From Acorus gramineus (Eukaryota; Streptophyta; Magnoliopsida; Acorales; Acoraceae), in NCBI GenBank assembly GCA_030737835.1, contig CM060849.1, forward strand, positions 28,355,311 through 28,419,310: a stretch of DNA of 64,000 nucleotides. The letters are read 5' to 3'. Positions 22,190 to 34,472 of this stretch are shown here, piece by piece. The notes below the pieces were generated by a model. It worked only from the letters and a program-made list of their open reading frames with translations. It was not told the origin of the DNA and made no database searches. Positions within the stretch are counted from its first letter, which is position 1. Each line of letters begins with the position of its first letter. The position numbers and the translations under genes are program-made.

Positions 22190-23763
22190 AAAACTTTTTC
22201 AGAACAAGTCTCACGTGGTATCAAAACCATTTGATCATGCACACTTCCCTCTCTCTTTTTTGAAACTCAACAGTGACCTTTTTAGGAATTCAACAGTGAG
22301 CCTTTGAAACAAATGCCTGTTTCGTATCACTTAAAAAAGGTTATTCCGCTTTTAATTAAGCAGAAAGATAAAAAGAGTTACCAAACATATTTTAAAATGC
22401 ATATTTAATTAAAAGTTACTTACAATTTTTAGTACAAAAATATTGTTTTTAAAAAAGTGTAAAAAATGCACTTTCTAGAGATCAAGTCTATTTAAGCTAC
22501 TTTATTTAAAATCTTATTTTTAAACATGTTTCCAAACCCAGCCTGATCATATACAAAAAAACACAGCTGGCTCTTGCTTTCATGAGATGGTCCACGTACA
22601 GGTAGCTTTCGCGTGTGGTGATGGATGGATGTACAAATAAGGGGCCAGGGGGGTGTTCCATTGCATGATAGATATCTTGATCTTTTCTCTTGTTGGCATT
22701 GCCAGATAAAAAGTTGGATTTGTGTGCGTGTCGTCGATTTAATAGTGATAATGGTGTTGGATAGGTCCATCCAAACTGAAATCAGATCTCGTATGAAATG
22801 CACTTTGATCAACTGGGCTCTAAACCCACGGCCCACAAGGTTGATGGGCTACATGGTTTGGTTAATGTGGATGTTAAGAAAAGAGTGGATGTTGGTTAAT
22901 GGGTCCCATGTTAGGGCCTAAGTGGATGTTGATATACTCGGTCAATTCTAAGTCTCCGTTGATCTGATATATAAGATATGAAAATTGATATGTTAGAGCC
23001 TCTTGTGTAGTTCCGTTGCAATTTATATCTGTTTTTTTTTAAAAAAAAAATCACACTCTATTGAAATATATGTTGTTATATGAAATCACACTTCATTGAA
23101 AAAAATATCACACTTCATTTAAGAAATCACACTCCATTTAAAAAAATCACAATTCATTGAAATCCCAGTTGCAATTCTATACACTGAGATACAATAGTAT
23201 ATTTTTTTTATAAAAAAAAATTTAAAAAAAAATATTGCGTCATACTATATGATAGAATCTCATACACTATGATGATGTAATATATACTGTGTTATCCTAG
23301 TTAATATAAAATGAACTGAGTATCTGCGCTCATAAAATATTAAGTATGATAATTCATTCAATCACTTTTACAAACTGTAATATGTTTTAATTTGTAATGA
23401 AGTACTTAATTTTATTTATATATATATAAAAGATAAAGTATACAATCAAATGTTTTAAATGCACTTTTTTTTTTTGTAACTTTTTATTAATAATTTAATA
23501 TAAAACCTGGCCCCACAGATATGCATCGCATGTGAGGTCTTAATTCTTCGACACTTATATATACACTCATTTCATTTGCAACCCACATTCTAGTCTCATC
23601 TCTGAAAAAATTTATCACTTCACCAACACGTTATATACTATATTATATTGATATATAATTCATATTAAAGAATGTATATGATTAATAAAGTCTATACTTC
23701 AAAAAAAAAGAAAATAAAAACGGGTGAGTTGCAAAGAGGGGTTTAATTAAGGTAACAATTCCA
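22190..23763. other. Intergenic, no gene recognised
   Basis: 22310-22535 looks like a worn MITE ('CTGTTTCGTATCACTTAAAA' ... 'ATGTTTCCAAACCCAGCC'). 23040-23170 holds a short degenerate array of 'ATCACACTTCATT'. Frames at 22492-22836 (minus) and 22625-22921 (plus) overlap and show no domain. Confidence 0.4.
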
Positions 23764-23766
23764 TTA

Positions 23767-24578
23767 CCCCGTTTGGTTTGTGTCATTCTGGGATGGAATT
23801 TGATTCTATGTTTGTCAGGAAAATGCATAAAATTCAGTGTTTGGTTGGTGGTAATCTTGATGGTAATTGTGGGCTCCGTTAGAATTAAAATCCATCTACG
23901 TGAGAAAATAGGGTGGAATCAGATTCTCACCTTTTGTGGTGATAATCTCAAATTCCACCAGGAATCCTAAATTAAATTACTATTATACCATTTACAAATT
24001 AATTAAAATACTATGTAAATCTACTTTAAAATAAATAGCCTCTTTTTTTTCCATCACTTATATAATGGGTTTATATAGTTATTTTTATTTTTTAACTAAA
24101 AATTTCTGTTATAATTTTTATATGTGATATGAAAAATCTTAATTGTATATTAGATATTAATGTATGTTTTTAAATTCCGTTTTTTTTTATATATGATGGT
24201 TTTAGATATTATTATAATAGGTATAATATTCAACTAATTTATGAAGATTACTATTACTATATGTTTAATTATACAACCAGTTATTTGCATTCATTAAATA
24301 TTTATAAAAAAATTACTTTTTTTATTATTGTGATATGAGTGAAGAAATAAATTTTGCAAGTATATATAATAGTAAGGGTATTTTAGACATTTAAGTCATT
24401 CCTTATCATTTTCCATGTACAAATTAAACTAAACACTGAAAAATGATTCCATGGAGAAATCCACTAGCGAACAAAATAGTCTAATGGAATCATGATTTCT
24501 ATAAAATAATTCCTGATAAACTAATTCCTGATAAAATAATTTCACAAAAAAAAAAAAATGACATAAGCCAAACGGGGC
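23767..24578. mobile_element. Harbinger/Tourist-like element next to the FLA 3' end
   Basis: Ends are CCCCGTTTGGTTTGTGTCATT and its inverse AATGACATAAGCCAAACGGGGC, flanked by TTA (23764-23766 and 24579-24581). The 812-bp interior is AT-rich without transposase. It lies about 125 bp beyond the FLA stop codon, close to or within its 3' UTR region. Confidence 0.7.
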
Positions 24579-24703
24579 TTAAGATTATTCACAGACCGTT
24601 CATACAGTGCGCAATATCAATGAAGCAAAACGAAACAAACAGATCATAAGAAAAACCAAAACACAACCTCAAACAACCACTGAAATCAAACCTCGCTCCA
24701 CCT

Positions 24704-26351
24704 TCACAACAAGCTCCCCAAGCAAACCACCACCACCACCCCCATCCACCCAACCCTCCTCCCCAAATCCGCCCCGGACGCCGTCGCGTCTGCCGCCTTG
24801 GAAGGCGCGACCGCTTTCGCGTCCGGCGCCTTCACCTTCCCTGTGTCCTCTGCGGCTGGGGCCGCCGCGGGCGCCTTGGTCCCGAACAGATCGTAAGGGC
24901 GCAGCACCTTGTCGACGCTGTACACCGCGAGCGGGAATTTCGCGTAGATCGAGTTGCTGACCTGCGTCTCGTCCACCCCCGTCGACACGTTCACCTTATG
25001 ACGGTAACTCCCAATTCACACAATGAGTTTTTCAATGACAAAGATCAGGAGGCTTTTTATTATGAGTAATAATTAAGAACATGTAATTATAAGAGGGTAT
25101 TAAAGAATGAAGAGTTTGACTGACTTATAATCGAATAAAATCAAATTTTAACTGGATGATTTAGTTAACAAATTAAACAAGTCTATCAAAACTTAGGTCA
25201 TTTGTTTATAAATAGTAGGGCTGCAACTTGAGTGGGGTTGAATCCGAACCCAACGGGTTAAATCCGATTTTTACGTACGTTAGGCTGACCAAATCGGGTT
25301 TGGGTTCGAGTTGCCCAATTCGGGTTGGCCTCACTCACAACCCGACCCAATCCGAACCCGTAAACTAATAATTAAAAAAAAAAAAGATCATGGCCGTTCA
25401 TTATGTAGCTTTTAATCTGAGTAGTCCAAATTTTAGGTAAACCTAGCTAATCTTATGGGGTTGAGTCGGGTTGGTCCAATTTGGGTTGAAAATTGGGTTG
25501 GGTCGGGTTGGTTCAATTCGAGTTGGATCGGGTTGGTTTATTTAATTACGGGTTGGTTTCGGGTTGATCCAATTCAGATTGAAAATCAGGTTGGGTTGGG
25601 TTAGAATTGAGTAGTTTAGAATTCGAGTTGGGGGTCAACCCAAACCCAACCCACCCGAGTTGTAGCTCTAATAAATAGAGATTGGATTAGGTCCAACACA
25701 TGTTGAACAATTGAGATACACAATTTAATTAAATTTTAATTTTAATTTTGACTACTTCTTACATAATATACTAGTTTATTTTAAAATGATAAGATTCGAC
25801 TGTCACAAACGCAAACCTCACCTGATCCTCTAAATATGATCAAATGTAATATCTTTCTTCCGATGAAAAATAATATTTAAAAATAGTCTTTGGTGTATTT
25901 ATGTTTCTACCTGGCTCGACGTGGTCGTCACGTTGAGCGTGTACGCCCCGTTGTTCCCCGTTGCCTGCGTCCGAACGGGGTTGCTCGTCGTCTCGAAAAT
26001 CTCCGGCGTGTAGTACTTGGGGAGGACGTGGTAGAGGACGAGCGCGACCTGTTCTTGCGAGGTGAGGCCGTTGAGGGTCCCCGGTTTCAGGTTGTTGAAG
26101 GCGTTGTCGGTGGGGGCGAAGAGGGTGAGGCCGTCGGAGGAGTGTTTGAGCTGGCTCTCGATCTGATCCATGATATGGGTCTCATTGAGGAGGCGCATTA
26201 GGGTTTTGTATTGGCTGCCTTTGTCGAGGATGCCTGTTATGTTTAGAGGGGAGGGGGTCGGACCGGGGGCGGCGACCGGGGTGGCAGATTGGGTGGCGAT
26301 GAGGGAGGAGAGGGTGAGGGAGAGGAAGAGGAGGGCTTGTGAGGAAGCCAT
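24704..26351 (-). CDS. Fasciclin-like arabinogalactan protein (single FAS1 domain, FLA11/12 group)
   Basis: Two exons: 26351-25911 (147 codons) and 24994-24704, joined across a 916-bp intron with donor CAG|GTAGAA and acceptor ATAAG|GTGAAC, giving 243 residues. In order it has a signal peptide ('MASSQALLFLSLTLSSLIA'), a short AGP stretch ('APGPTPSP'), and one FAS1 domain with the H1 motif 'LTLFAPTDNAFNNLKPGTLN' and H2-like 'LVLYHVLPKYYTP'. A second Ala/Pro/Lys-rich region and a hydrophobic C-terminus ('MGVVVVVCLGSLL') for GPI anchoring follow. Potential N-glycosylation sites are NIT, NET, NVT and NVS. Such proteins are secreted to the outer plasma membrane/cell wall; the FLA11/12 group acts in secondary-wall formation in stems. 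Length matches the group (about 240-250). Upstream ATGs in the same open frame (to 26456) would precede the signal peptide and are unlikely starts. The exons are GC-rich. The intron contains two MITEs. Confidence 0.92.
25216..25670. mobile_element. hAT-type MITE, copy 2, inside the FLA intron
   Basis: Ends TAGGGCTGCAACTTG and GAGTTGTAGCTCTA are inverted. Perfect 8-bp direct repeats ATAAATAG flank it (25208-25215 and 25671-25678). It aligns over its whole length with 3670-4135 in the same orientation, including the internal 'GTAGTCCAAATTTTAGGTAA'. It lies about 240 bp from the intron's 5' splice site in the transcript direction. Confidence 0.85.
25680..25830. repeat. Worn copy of the 5785-6037 MITE family
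   Basis: 'GATTGGATTAGGTCCAACA', 'AGATACACAATTTAATT' and 'GATAAGATTCGACTGTCACA' line up with the reverse complement of 5785-6037 with deletions. It also lies in the FLA intron, directly next to the hAT-type MITE. Confidence 0.5.
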
Positions 26352-27464
26352 TATTGGTGGTTGTGTGAGGAGTTGTGTTGGGTGAGATGGGTGGGATGGG
26401 GGGGAAGGGGGTTGTGTTATGTGATGAAGGTGGTGGGAGTTTGGATCTGTTGGCATGAGCTGGCCATTGGAGGTTGAGTGGGGACATTGTTGTTGACATG
26501 TATTGTTAGATTGGATAATGGGATCCTACGTGGAAATGTAGAAATTGTACCTAAATCACCTTGTGGTAGGACTACAACATGTGAGCGTGGGACACAAATT
26601 TGATCAAATTTGCAAGAAGCTGCATTTTTCAATTATGCCATCAAATAAGAAATCTGGAATAATTTTTTGTGGACAGATTTTAAATAAATAATATTCAAAA
26701 ACTGAAACGAGGGATAGCTTCCTGCAGAGTCCCTCCTAAGTTTATGAACCGGGATACAGGTGTGTAAAAACTAGATACTTCACAATCATATAGATTGAAT
26801 TTTAGTAACTCATTTTCTATTTTGAACTGATCCATCTCTATCTAGTACTAATAGTAAGTTTTTATTGGAAAGTATATCCAACAAAATATTTAGCTTCTTT
26901 TAATTTTTTTTTTATATATAAGAATTATTAAGTGATTTATATGCAAATTCTAATTTGCGGCCATAATGTATACATATCATCAAGTTTGTGTTAAGACACT
27001 GAAGATCTCATCTAGCTTAGTGGCTAACAAGTATTGTTTAGAATTATTTGTACTTTCTTGTGTTTTATTTTTTATATGTATTTTTTTATCATGATCTATC
27101 ATTGTCGTGTCAACACTCAGTCAAACTTACTAAATTTTGTAAATAAGAATATTTTCTAATTTCGTTTAATTGGATGACGTGCATTTTTTTGATTGGGTGA
27201 TAATTTGTTTTGGGTGACAAACATTAAGGTGCACAAACGTGAATCATGGTTGGCAGTTTGTCGCTGTCACTGCATGGCAATTAGCACCGACTATCTTCAT
27301 CAATTCGAACCTTATGATTTATTTTAATAAAAATCAATTTTATTTTTGGGTGGTTGAGATTTTTAGATTATATTGATATATACAAACAAATTAAAGGAAA
27401 TTATTTACAACTCAATCAGTATATAAAGTACCCAAAAAAAAAAAACGGATGGAATATGTTCCCT
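26352..27464. other. FLA upstream region
   Basis: 26352-26500 is a pyrimidine-rich leader on the minus strand; a CCAAT (ATCCAATCTAAC) is near 26507-26518. No clear TATA box was found. The rest is AT-rich with no genes. Confidence 0.45.
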
Positions 27465-28020
27465 CACCCCCCCGTATGGGGTGTGACATTAGGTTATTCG
27501 CTCTCGATAGCTATACTGGGATAGATAACAATCTAGGTTGAATAAACAACTTTTTGTTTGGTTGTCTTTTTTGTTATTCTCATTGGGAAACGTAAAAATA
27601 ACTTTTTTGTTGTTTGGTTCACCTTGGATAAAGTGATGATAAATGGTTGATAAGTGATGATAAATGGTTGATAAGTGATGAATAAGAGTTTATGATTTCT
27701 TAAATGACAATTATACCCCCTGGGAATAGTGTGAGAGATATATGATTGATTTGATATATATAATAGTTTTTAGAATCTGTGTGAGTCTGTTAGGTGAGAT
27801 AAATTTTTTAAAATGACAGAGAATGGTATTTTTATCCATTGGCATAGATAAGCCTTGATAAGCAATTCCACCATTTCTTTAGAATAGTTATCAGGCCTTA
27901 TCCTAGCTTATCTAGACATAACTATCGGGGTTTATTCTATCAAAACAAACAACTTTTTTTTGCTATTCTCATCTATTCTTCATTATTCTTGTCTTATGTT
28001 CCTCGTCATACGGGGGTTAA
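27465..28020. mobile_element. MITE family 'CCCCGTATGG', copy B
   Basis: Starts CCCCCCGTATGGGGTGTGAC and ends CATACGGGGGTTAA. Same orientation and very high similarity to 40441-40975; it differs by a local duplication of 'GATAAATGGTTGATAAGT' near 27640-27680. Confidence 0.8.
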
Positions 28021-28556
28021 TATAATTTTGGGTGTCATTTAAAAATAGTGTATAGTATTCCTTGATTTTTTTTATTTATTTATAAAAGATTCCACAACAA
28101 CAGCAGCTTCGTCTGTACAGTGTACAGCAGAACATGCGCTGTTTTTGGTTCTTGTGGGGCAACGTATTAATTATTAAAGATAGATCTGTATATATATCTG
28201 AAATGAATTTTTGTGACATGTATGCCGCGACTATACGTGCTAACGCCTATGAAAGTATATATAAGACAGTTGTTGGACCCCATACATCACTGTAATATAT
28301 GTTGTTAGGTTTTAGTTAAACTCATTCTTCTGGACGCCCAAATTGTGAGAGAGATGATCGACCGTTCTTTTTGGTCGTTGATATATATTCATTAATTCCT
28401 GCAGTCAAATTAATTAGACTAATGCAAGGGTGGTTAGAAAATATGCAATGTAGAACAGGAGGATCCGAGTGGCATAGAAAGAGAAAATGTCACGTAAGTG
28501 ATAAAACCACTCCCACTACAAATATTCTCATTTTTATATATGTGAAAAAACTTTAT
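28021..28556. other. Intergenic, no gene recognised
   Basis: No domain in the frame 28371-28592, and no repeat structure that I could define. Confidence 0.4.
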
Positions 28557-31457
28557 GCCCCTGTTGGGAACGGAAATATGATTTATTTTTGAGTATATAT
28601 TTATTCAAGTATAAGTGAGTATAAATAAGAATAAAATGATTTTGTGTTTAGTTGTGTTTTGAACTATTCTCGTTGGTAAACGTAAGAATAAATGTTTTGT
28701 TGTTTAGGTAAAATGTGAATAAAGTATGGATAAGGATTTATAAAAGGTGAAAAAATAATGATAATTGATTTGACAGATAATTTATAAGAGATGATAACAG
28801 TTGATTTGACAGTGAATGTAATAGCCCGAACCCTTTTATACTGAATTATGTTAATATTTATGTGTTTGGATTGCAAAATAGAATAATTTTATGTTATTAA
28901 GCTTTTGGTCCTTATTATTCTTAAAGTCTTGCAGTTGGTTTCATTTCCAGAAAGTACCTTCAAGGCATATTTGGGTTTTGCGCTAAACATATAAAGTCTT
29001 CTTTTTTAGTTGTCTTTCATATAAAATTAGTTTGGCGTCATTTGGAGCTATATTAGAAAAGTTATGGCTGTTTTACCGTTTCTGCCCTTAGAAGAAAAAA
29101 TTGCAAGGTCTTCTATTCGTTGCTATTTTTTATATAGTTGGAGGCTTCTTTTGATCTTGGCCTAAACATAGAAGTTGTAGATATTTTCGTTACCTTTCCA
29201 ACAAAAGTTGAATCATCTAAAGTGGACTTTCCTACTAGATGTTATGGGGGTTAGAGTTAAGGCTGTACAGAATTCTAAAGGAGAGCACTTTCGTCATTTG
29301 GCGGAATCCAAAGTCTTAAATAATTTGGTGAGTCGGTGGAGGTGGTGTTGGTAATATGTACGAGGGAGAGAGTAAAAAATAAGGGAAAATCGGGAAAAAT
29401 TAGGAAAAGTTTAGTGGAGTATTTTTTCGTATCGTAGTGGGTAATAATTCTTGTTATTTTCATTATTATTCTTCGTCTATGGTTGTTTTATTTTAGTTTT
29501 GAATTAAAAATTATGATTTGGGACTGAAATATGAATATGTTTTGGGGGCTGGATAAATAAGAATGGAAAAGCTATTTTTATTGTGTTAACTTAGAGTTTG
29601 TAGTGGGAACATCATATTTGTTTTGAGGGAAACTGAGAATTTCTTGATTATTGGGATTATATGATAGTATCTAATTAGGATTATATTTTTATCAGTGGAT
29701 TCCTCTCTGCGTGGTTTAAGAGTTGGAATAGGGTGAGTCCAGTTTGAGGTTGTGAATTGTGAGGTAAGTGACCCGATTGATATTGTTTATTCCCTTCGAT
29801 TCCATGTTGTATTGTTGTAAGTAACCCGATCGACATTTGTTGGTTTCATTCCATTCCACGTGGTATTGTTATAAGTGACACAATATTGTGTTTGTTCTTT
29901 TCAATTCCGTGCTTCATCGTTGTTTCTTATCATCTCTAATATTGTTTGGAATTCGGAGTTGTTTCGATCACTATTTATTCATGACATTGTTGGTTACTCT
30001 ATTATATTGTTGAGACCCAAAATTCTTCGTATCACTTTTACTAGTTAGAATTGTTTTTCATTGAGAATTGTTTCATATTTATTCATTATTATTTAGTTAT
30101 CACTCAAAATTGTGGTTTATATTATCTTGATTCAAATTAGTCCTTGACGTGTCATCTTTGAGGTTTGTTTGTTATTCATCATTATTATTCAATCATTGTC
30201 ATCTATCATTGTTCTAGATAGCTTTCGAGAGTGTCCATTGTTGATAATTCTAAAGCTAGATTTGATTTGTAAGCATATTGTGAGTCTTTATTTGAACCTG
30301 ATGTATCCATCCTAGTGTCTTTCAATTGACCTATGATCTGTATGGTCGTGCTGTCTGACCATGAAGCCTTGTAGTGTGTTTTGTTTCGCTGCTTCTATAT
30401 TATCTCTTGTGTATTTGGAGTTGGATCATAAACCTTACAATGAGGGTTGAGGATTACCTCTCCAGTGCGCATGAGTACATACGGTCCAGCGAGGGAGACT
30501 TGAGAATACCCTACCGTGCCTGGACGTTCCGAGGGCCAGGTAGTGATTCCGCGGTGGTTGTTTCGAGGGCCACACGCGAGAGGTATAGATGTGGACATCT
30601 CGGACATAGGGGTCGAGACGGGGTCATGTAAATGGTCTATCCAGCACTTGGTCATTTAGGAGCCAGAGTTGTGATTCCCTTATTATTCTTGTAGAATTGT
30701 GACATCTCGAGTGCCATCAATGAGTTAATTGACCTTCTTTGATTGATGGGTGATTTCAGAGTATGTGTCTTCAGTCCAGTGGTGTTTCTTCTTGATGATA
30801 TTTATTGGTCCCATCAGTTGTGATGTGTTCGTTTGAGCTATTCATTCCTATTTTATATATCAGAGATGTTATTGTTCTCCACTACAAGAAAAGGGGTTTA
30901 CAGTAACGGTTTTAAACAGTTGCTATAAGCATATAACCGTTACCAAAACTATGGTAACGGTTTAATATCAGTTAACATAGATGGGGTGATATTATATATA
31001 CGGTAACGGTTTGCACTATTTTTTGTCATGATTTTTTGAATCAAATCTTGATGATTATTTAACCGTTATTGTAAAATAAATAGTAACGGTTTATGAAACA
31101 TTACTATATTATATCAAAATTTGTGAAAACATATAATAATGGATATAAAATCGTTACTATGGTAATGCAAAAGTGACAATAAAGAGTTCTAGTGACACTT
31201 GTAAACCGTCGCTAGAAATAACAAAATCGTTACTTTTCATATTTAATATATTTTAATTGCTGTATATTTTCATAAATAGTAAATAAATCTAAATATCATT
31301 AGAAGTAAACATTACAACAATATCCAAGATTACAAACGTTATAAAATATTTAAAATAAAATATACATCATCTAATGTTGACGAGATAAATCTGTTATGCC
31401 CGGGATTGGCTGTGAAAGCTGTGAAATATATTGTTGCACCTGGTACTGTACTTTCTC

Positions 31458-31751
31458 TTACATTTGTTGCTCCGACTGTTGGACTTTCTCTTGCATCTGT
31501 TGCTCCATCTGCTGTTGCATTTGTCTCATTTGTTCCTGTAATTGGCTCGATGTACCACCAAAATCACGTGAATGGCCTAGTCCTCGTCCCCCTCCAAAGT
31601 ACTGCAATGGCGTAACCCCACTGCCCATTCCACGAACCCTACCACAATGTTCGTTTCCGAGTACTACACTAAGTACATCAGTGCCATGGTCTCCCTCTTC
31701 CATCTCTTCCATTCGGACAACATAATCATCAATAGCATTCTGTAAAAACAA
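31458..31751 (-). CDS. CACTA-associated protein fragment (Transposase_24/TNP1-like coiled coil)
   Basis: A 97-codon frame has the C-terminal signature seen in En/Spm accessory proteins: 'VLGNEHCGRVRGMGSGVTP' then a Gly-rich stretch and a Gln/Met-rich coiled coil ('LQEQMRQMQQQMEQQMQEKV'). In intact CACTA elements such a protein binds subterminal repeats and helps transposition. Here only the tail of the protein is open, so it is a remnant. Confidence 0.7.
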   Translation of the reverse strand: MFLQNAIDDYVVRMEEMEEGDHGTDVLSVVLGNEHCGRVRGMGSGVTPLQYFGGGRGLGHSRDFGGTSSQLQEQMRQMQQQMEQQMQEKVQQSEQQM

Positions 31752-31782
31752 TTAATTACCACTATTATTTTTATAATTGAAC

Positions 31783-32049
31783 TTATACAAAATGATAAAT
31801 GTGACCCTGATCACAAATATAACTACAAACATGGTAGATCCAATGGGTGTAGCCCATTGAAAATCCTTGGTGTAACAAATGATCTACAACTATCCGCCTA
31901 TCATACCACAACCTATGAGAGCATTTCGTACAAGGACAATTATTCTTTCCGTGAGTACCAACTTTTTCAAAAGCAAAATCTAAAAATTTATTCATTCCCA
32001 TGAAATACTCATCGCTCCACCTTGAACATTGCATCCAACTTTTATCCAT
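31783..32049 (-). CDS. CACTA transposase-associated domain (Transpos_assoc) remnant
   Basis: An 88-codon frame starts 'MDKSWMQCSRWSDEYFMGM' and contains 'NCPCTKCSHRLW' and 'VVDHLLHQGFSMGYTHWIYH', the M-D-K-x-W...C-P-C-x-x-C...H-L-x-x-x-G-F...Y-x-x-W-x-x-H layout of the Cys/His-rich domain at the N-terminus of plant CACTA transposases. The transposase proper that should follow is missing; the frame to the left (31751-31458) belongs to a different accessory protein. Confidence 0.8.
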   Translation of the reverse strand: MDKSWMQCSRWSDEYFMGMNKFLDFAFEKVGTHGKNNCPCTKCSHRLWYDRRIVVDHLLHQGFSMGYTHWIYHVCSYICDQGHIYHFV

Positions 32050-32990
32050 TATTATTCTCGTGTATCCCTTTATATATAAAAAAATATTTGTTTAAATTAT
32101 TTAACACAAATAAATTTATGAAGTTTGACACATGAACATTAAAAAAATTGACACGAGGAGAAAAATAATTTGATTGAAAGTACAACAAATTAAATGCATC
32201 TTACATTCTTACTTATCCCGCATCTAGATGAAGCTTAAATATAATCATAACAAGTAAGTGGTAAAAAAAGTGGCTCTAATACGACTACAATGAAACACTT
32301 GTATATAAAAAAATAAAAATTAAATATGCCATTTTTTTTGTAAACTAAAAGGTAAATATATATGCAATTGGATCACAATATATAACTGCCCACCAGATAA
32401 CACCCAAAAAAATGTAATTATCTACCAGTGTAATTGTAATTGCCAATCAATGTAAAATTGTCAAAAATTTACTTTCTAGTATTTTAAAAACTAATATTAG
32501 CAATTAGTGGTGGCTAATTAAGTGGAAAAAGTGTGGCTTTTCCTGAATAAATCCACTACTATCATACATGCATTTCAAAACTCAAATCCTAACAGTCAGT
32601 TGAATATTTTTTTGTCTCGTATGAGTACGAGTGAATAGTTTATTTAATGTTACATCTTATATAATCTTACTCATTTGTTATTAGCATATGTTAATAATCC
32701 ACACCAAAAAACATTCCTATATTTTTTAAATGGACGATAATTTTTATGGATATACAGTCGAAGTATGTATAGAGATTGCTCCGTATCCACATGAAGAGCA
32801 TCCGAGAACGTGTGGCTCAACTGTTATGTGCTTTTGACCCAAACTTTTCCTAGGGGGTTTGGGAAAGAAAATTTTGATGTACTAACTACATGCCATGGTT
32901 ACACGGCTTTGAATACCAAAAAAAAAAAAAAAAAATCTTATTTTTTCTAACAACTGTAACAACCAAGCTATTTAAAAAAAATGTTAATAA

Positions 32991-32992
<2 letters not shown>

Positions 32993-33061
<69 letters not shown>
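32993..33061. repeat. (TA)n microsatellite, left side of a MITE
   Basis: About 34 uninterrupted TA units. Confidence 0.95.
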
Positions 33062-33065
<4 letters not shown>

Positions 33066-33352
33066 AATGATAAGATGCGGTCACCATACCCTCTTCCTTA
33101 GGTGTGGTCACCATGTCATTACCATCCGATTAAATGGATTTTAATCAGACGGTTAAAATAATTACCCCATAAAATCACATATATCTCTATAAATTGTGAT
33201 CCCTCTTTTTTCTCCACACAATCTCCCTATTTTTCAGTTGTGATTCTTTTATGGAATATCTTCTCACCATTCGATTAAATGCACCTTAATTATACGGTGA
33301 TTATAAGGTGATCGCATATTAAAATGAGGTATGGTGTCCGCACCATATCGCC
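33062..33352. mobile_element. MITE embedded in a (TA)n microsatellite
   Basis: A 291-bp non-coding element whose inverted termini are GATAAGATGCGGTCACCATACC and, from the right, GATATGGTGCGGACACCATACC (20 of 22 identical). It is bordered by (TA)n on the left (32993-33061) and again on the right (33353-33380). This matches microsatellite-targeting MITEs such as the rice Micron elements in behaviour; I see no sequence evidence for a particular superfamily. Confidence 0.7.
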
Positions 33353-34472
33353 TATATATATATATATATATATATATATTAGCCATAAGATTAGAATTCA
33401 TGCTTTAATGTTTAATAATCTGAATAAAAAAATGTTTTGTTTTGAATTTCACATTTGTATTTCAGGTGTTAAAAAAATAATGAATGTCATTTTTTTAGTC
33501 AGGTTTTTTTTTTGGTGAATTTATTTGAATTTGGAGATGTTAAAAATATGTGTTAGTTATAAATCCCTATAATAGTGGTGTAGTTTTCTTTATATATCAC
33601 ATCTAAACAAAAAATAAAATTTTAAAAACAAAATATACCATTTTATGTGATTTGGTGATGTGAAATATGTGTTAGATTTAAATCCCTATAATTATGGTAT
33701 GTATTAAGTTCCCTTCATACTATTTCTATACGATTTTATGTGATTTGGTGATGTGAAATATGTGCTAGAGTTAAATCCGTTTAATTATGGTATGTATTAA
33801 GTCCCCTATCATACTATTTCTTTTTTTCTTTTTTTTATATCCCAAACGTTTATTTATATATAGAATGTGATTCACTATTATGTGAAATATGTGATATAAA
33901 TTGTTTTTAAGAATCAAATCCCAAAAATAATTGTAAAATAAAATTCATGGAGATCATATTCAACACACAAAAAAAAAAATTTCAAGCTTAAAAGATCATA
34001 TTCGGCACAACAAAAAAAAAAAAGTTTTCATGCATACAAAAGTGGATTTTTTTTTTATTATTCTACCAATCAAACATATAATTTTTTTTGGGTGAAGATT
34101 GAAACGAACAATTATTAAAAAAAAACAGTCTTAATATCTTTAAATGACAGGAGCTTTGGTTTGTTAATGGAGAAAAGAAAGAAGAACCTACCAAAGAAAG
34201 GGATATTGCATCATTATTTAATAAAATAATAATAACAATAATCATAACAATTCTATTTTCAATTGCATCATTTGTTAGGTTACATCATAATATCACATTT
34301 GGATTCGGAGAAAGATAATTTTTGGGTTGATTTTTTTTTAGTATTGAGGATAGCTATCTACCAATAGATATTGATGTACTCTAATTTTATTTTTCAATCA
34401 AATAAAAAAGGTAAATCAAATCAAATGAAAAATTACATGAAAAAAAAATAATTAAAAGAAATTGACTCTATC

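Noticed and set aside
22950..23330. Possible relative of the hAT element at 34473-35459
   Set aside because: Only short shared words such as GATATGTT and TTGTGTAG; no TIRs or TSD could be placed.
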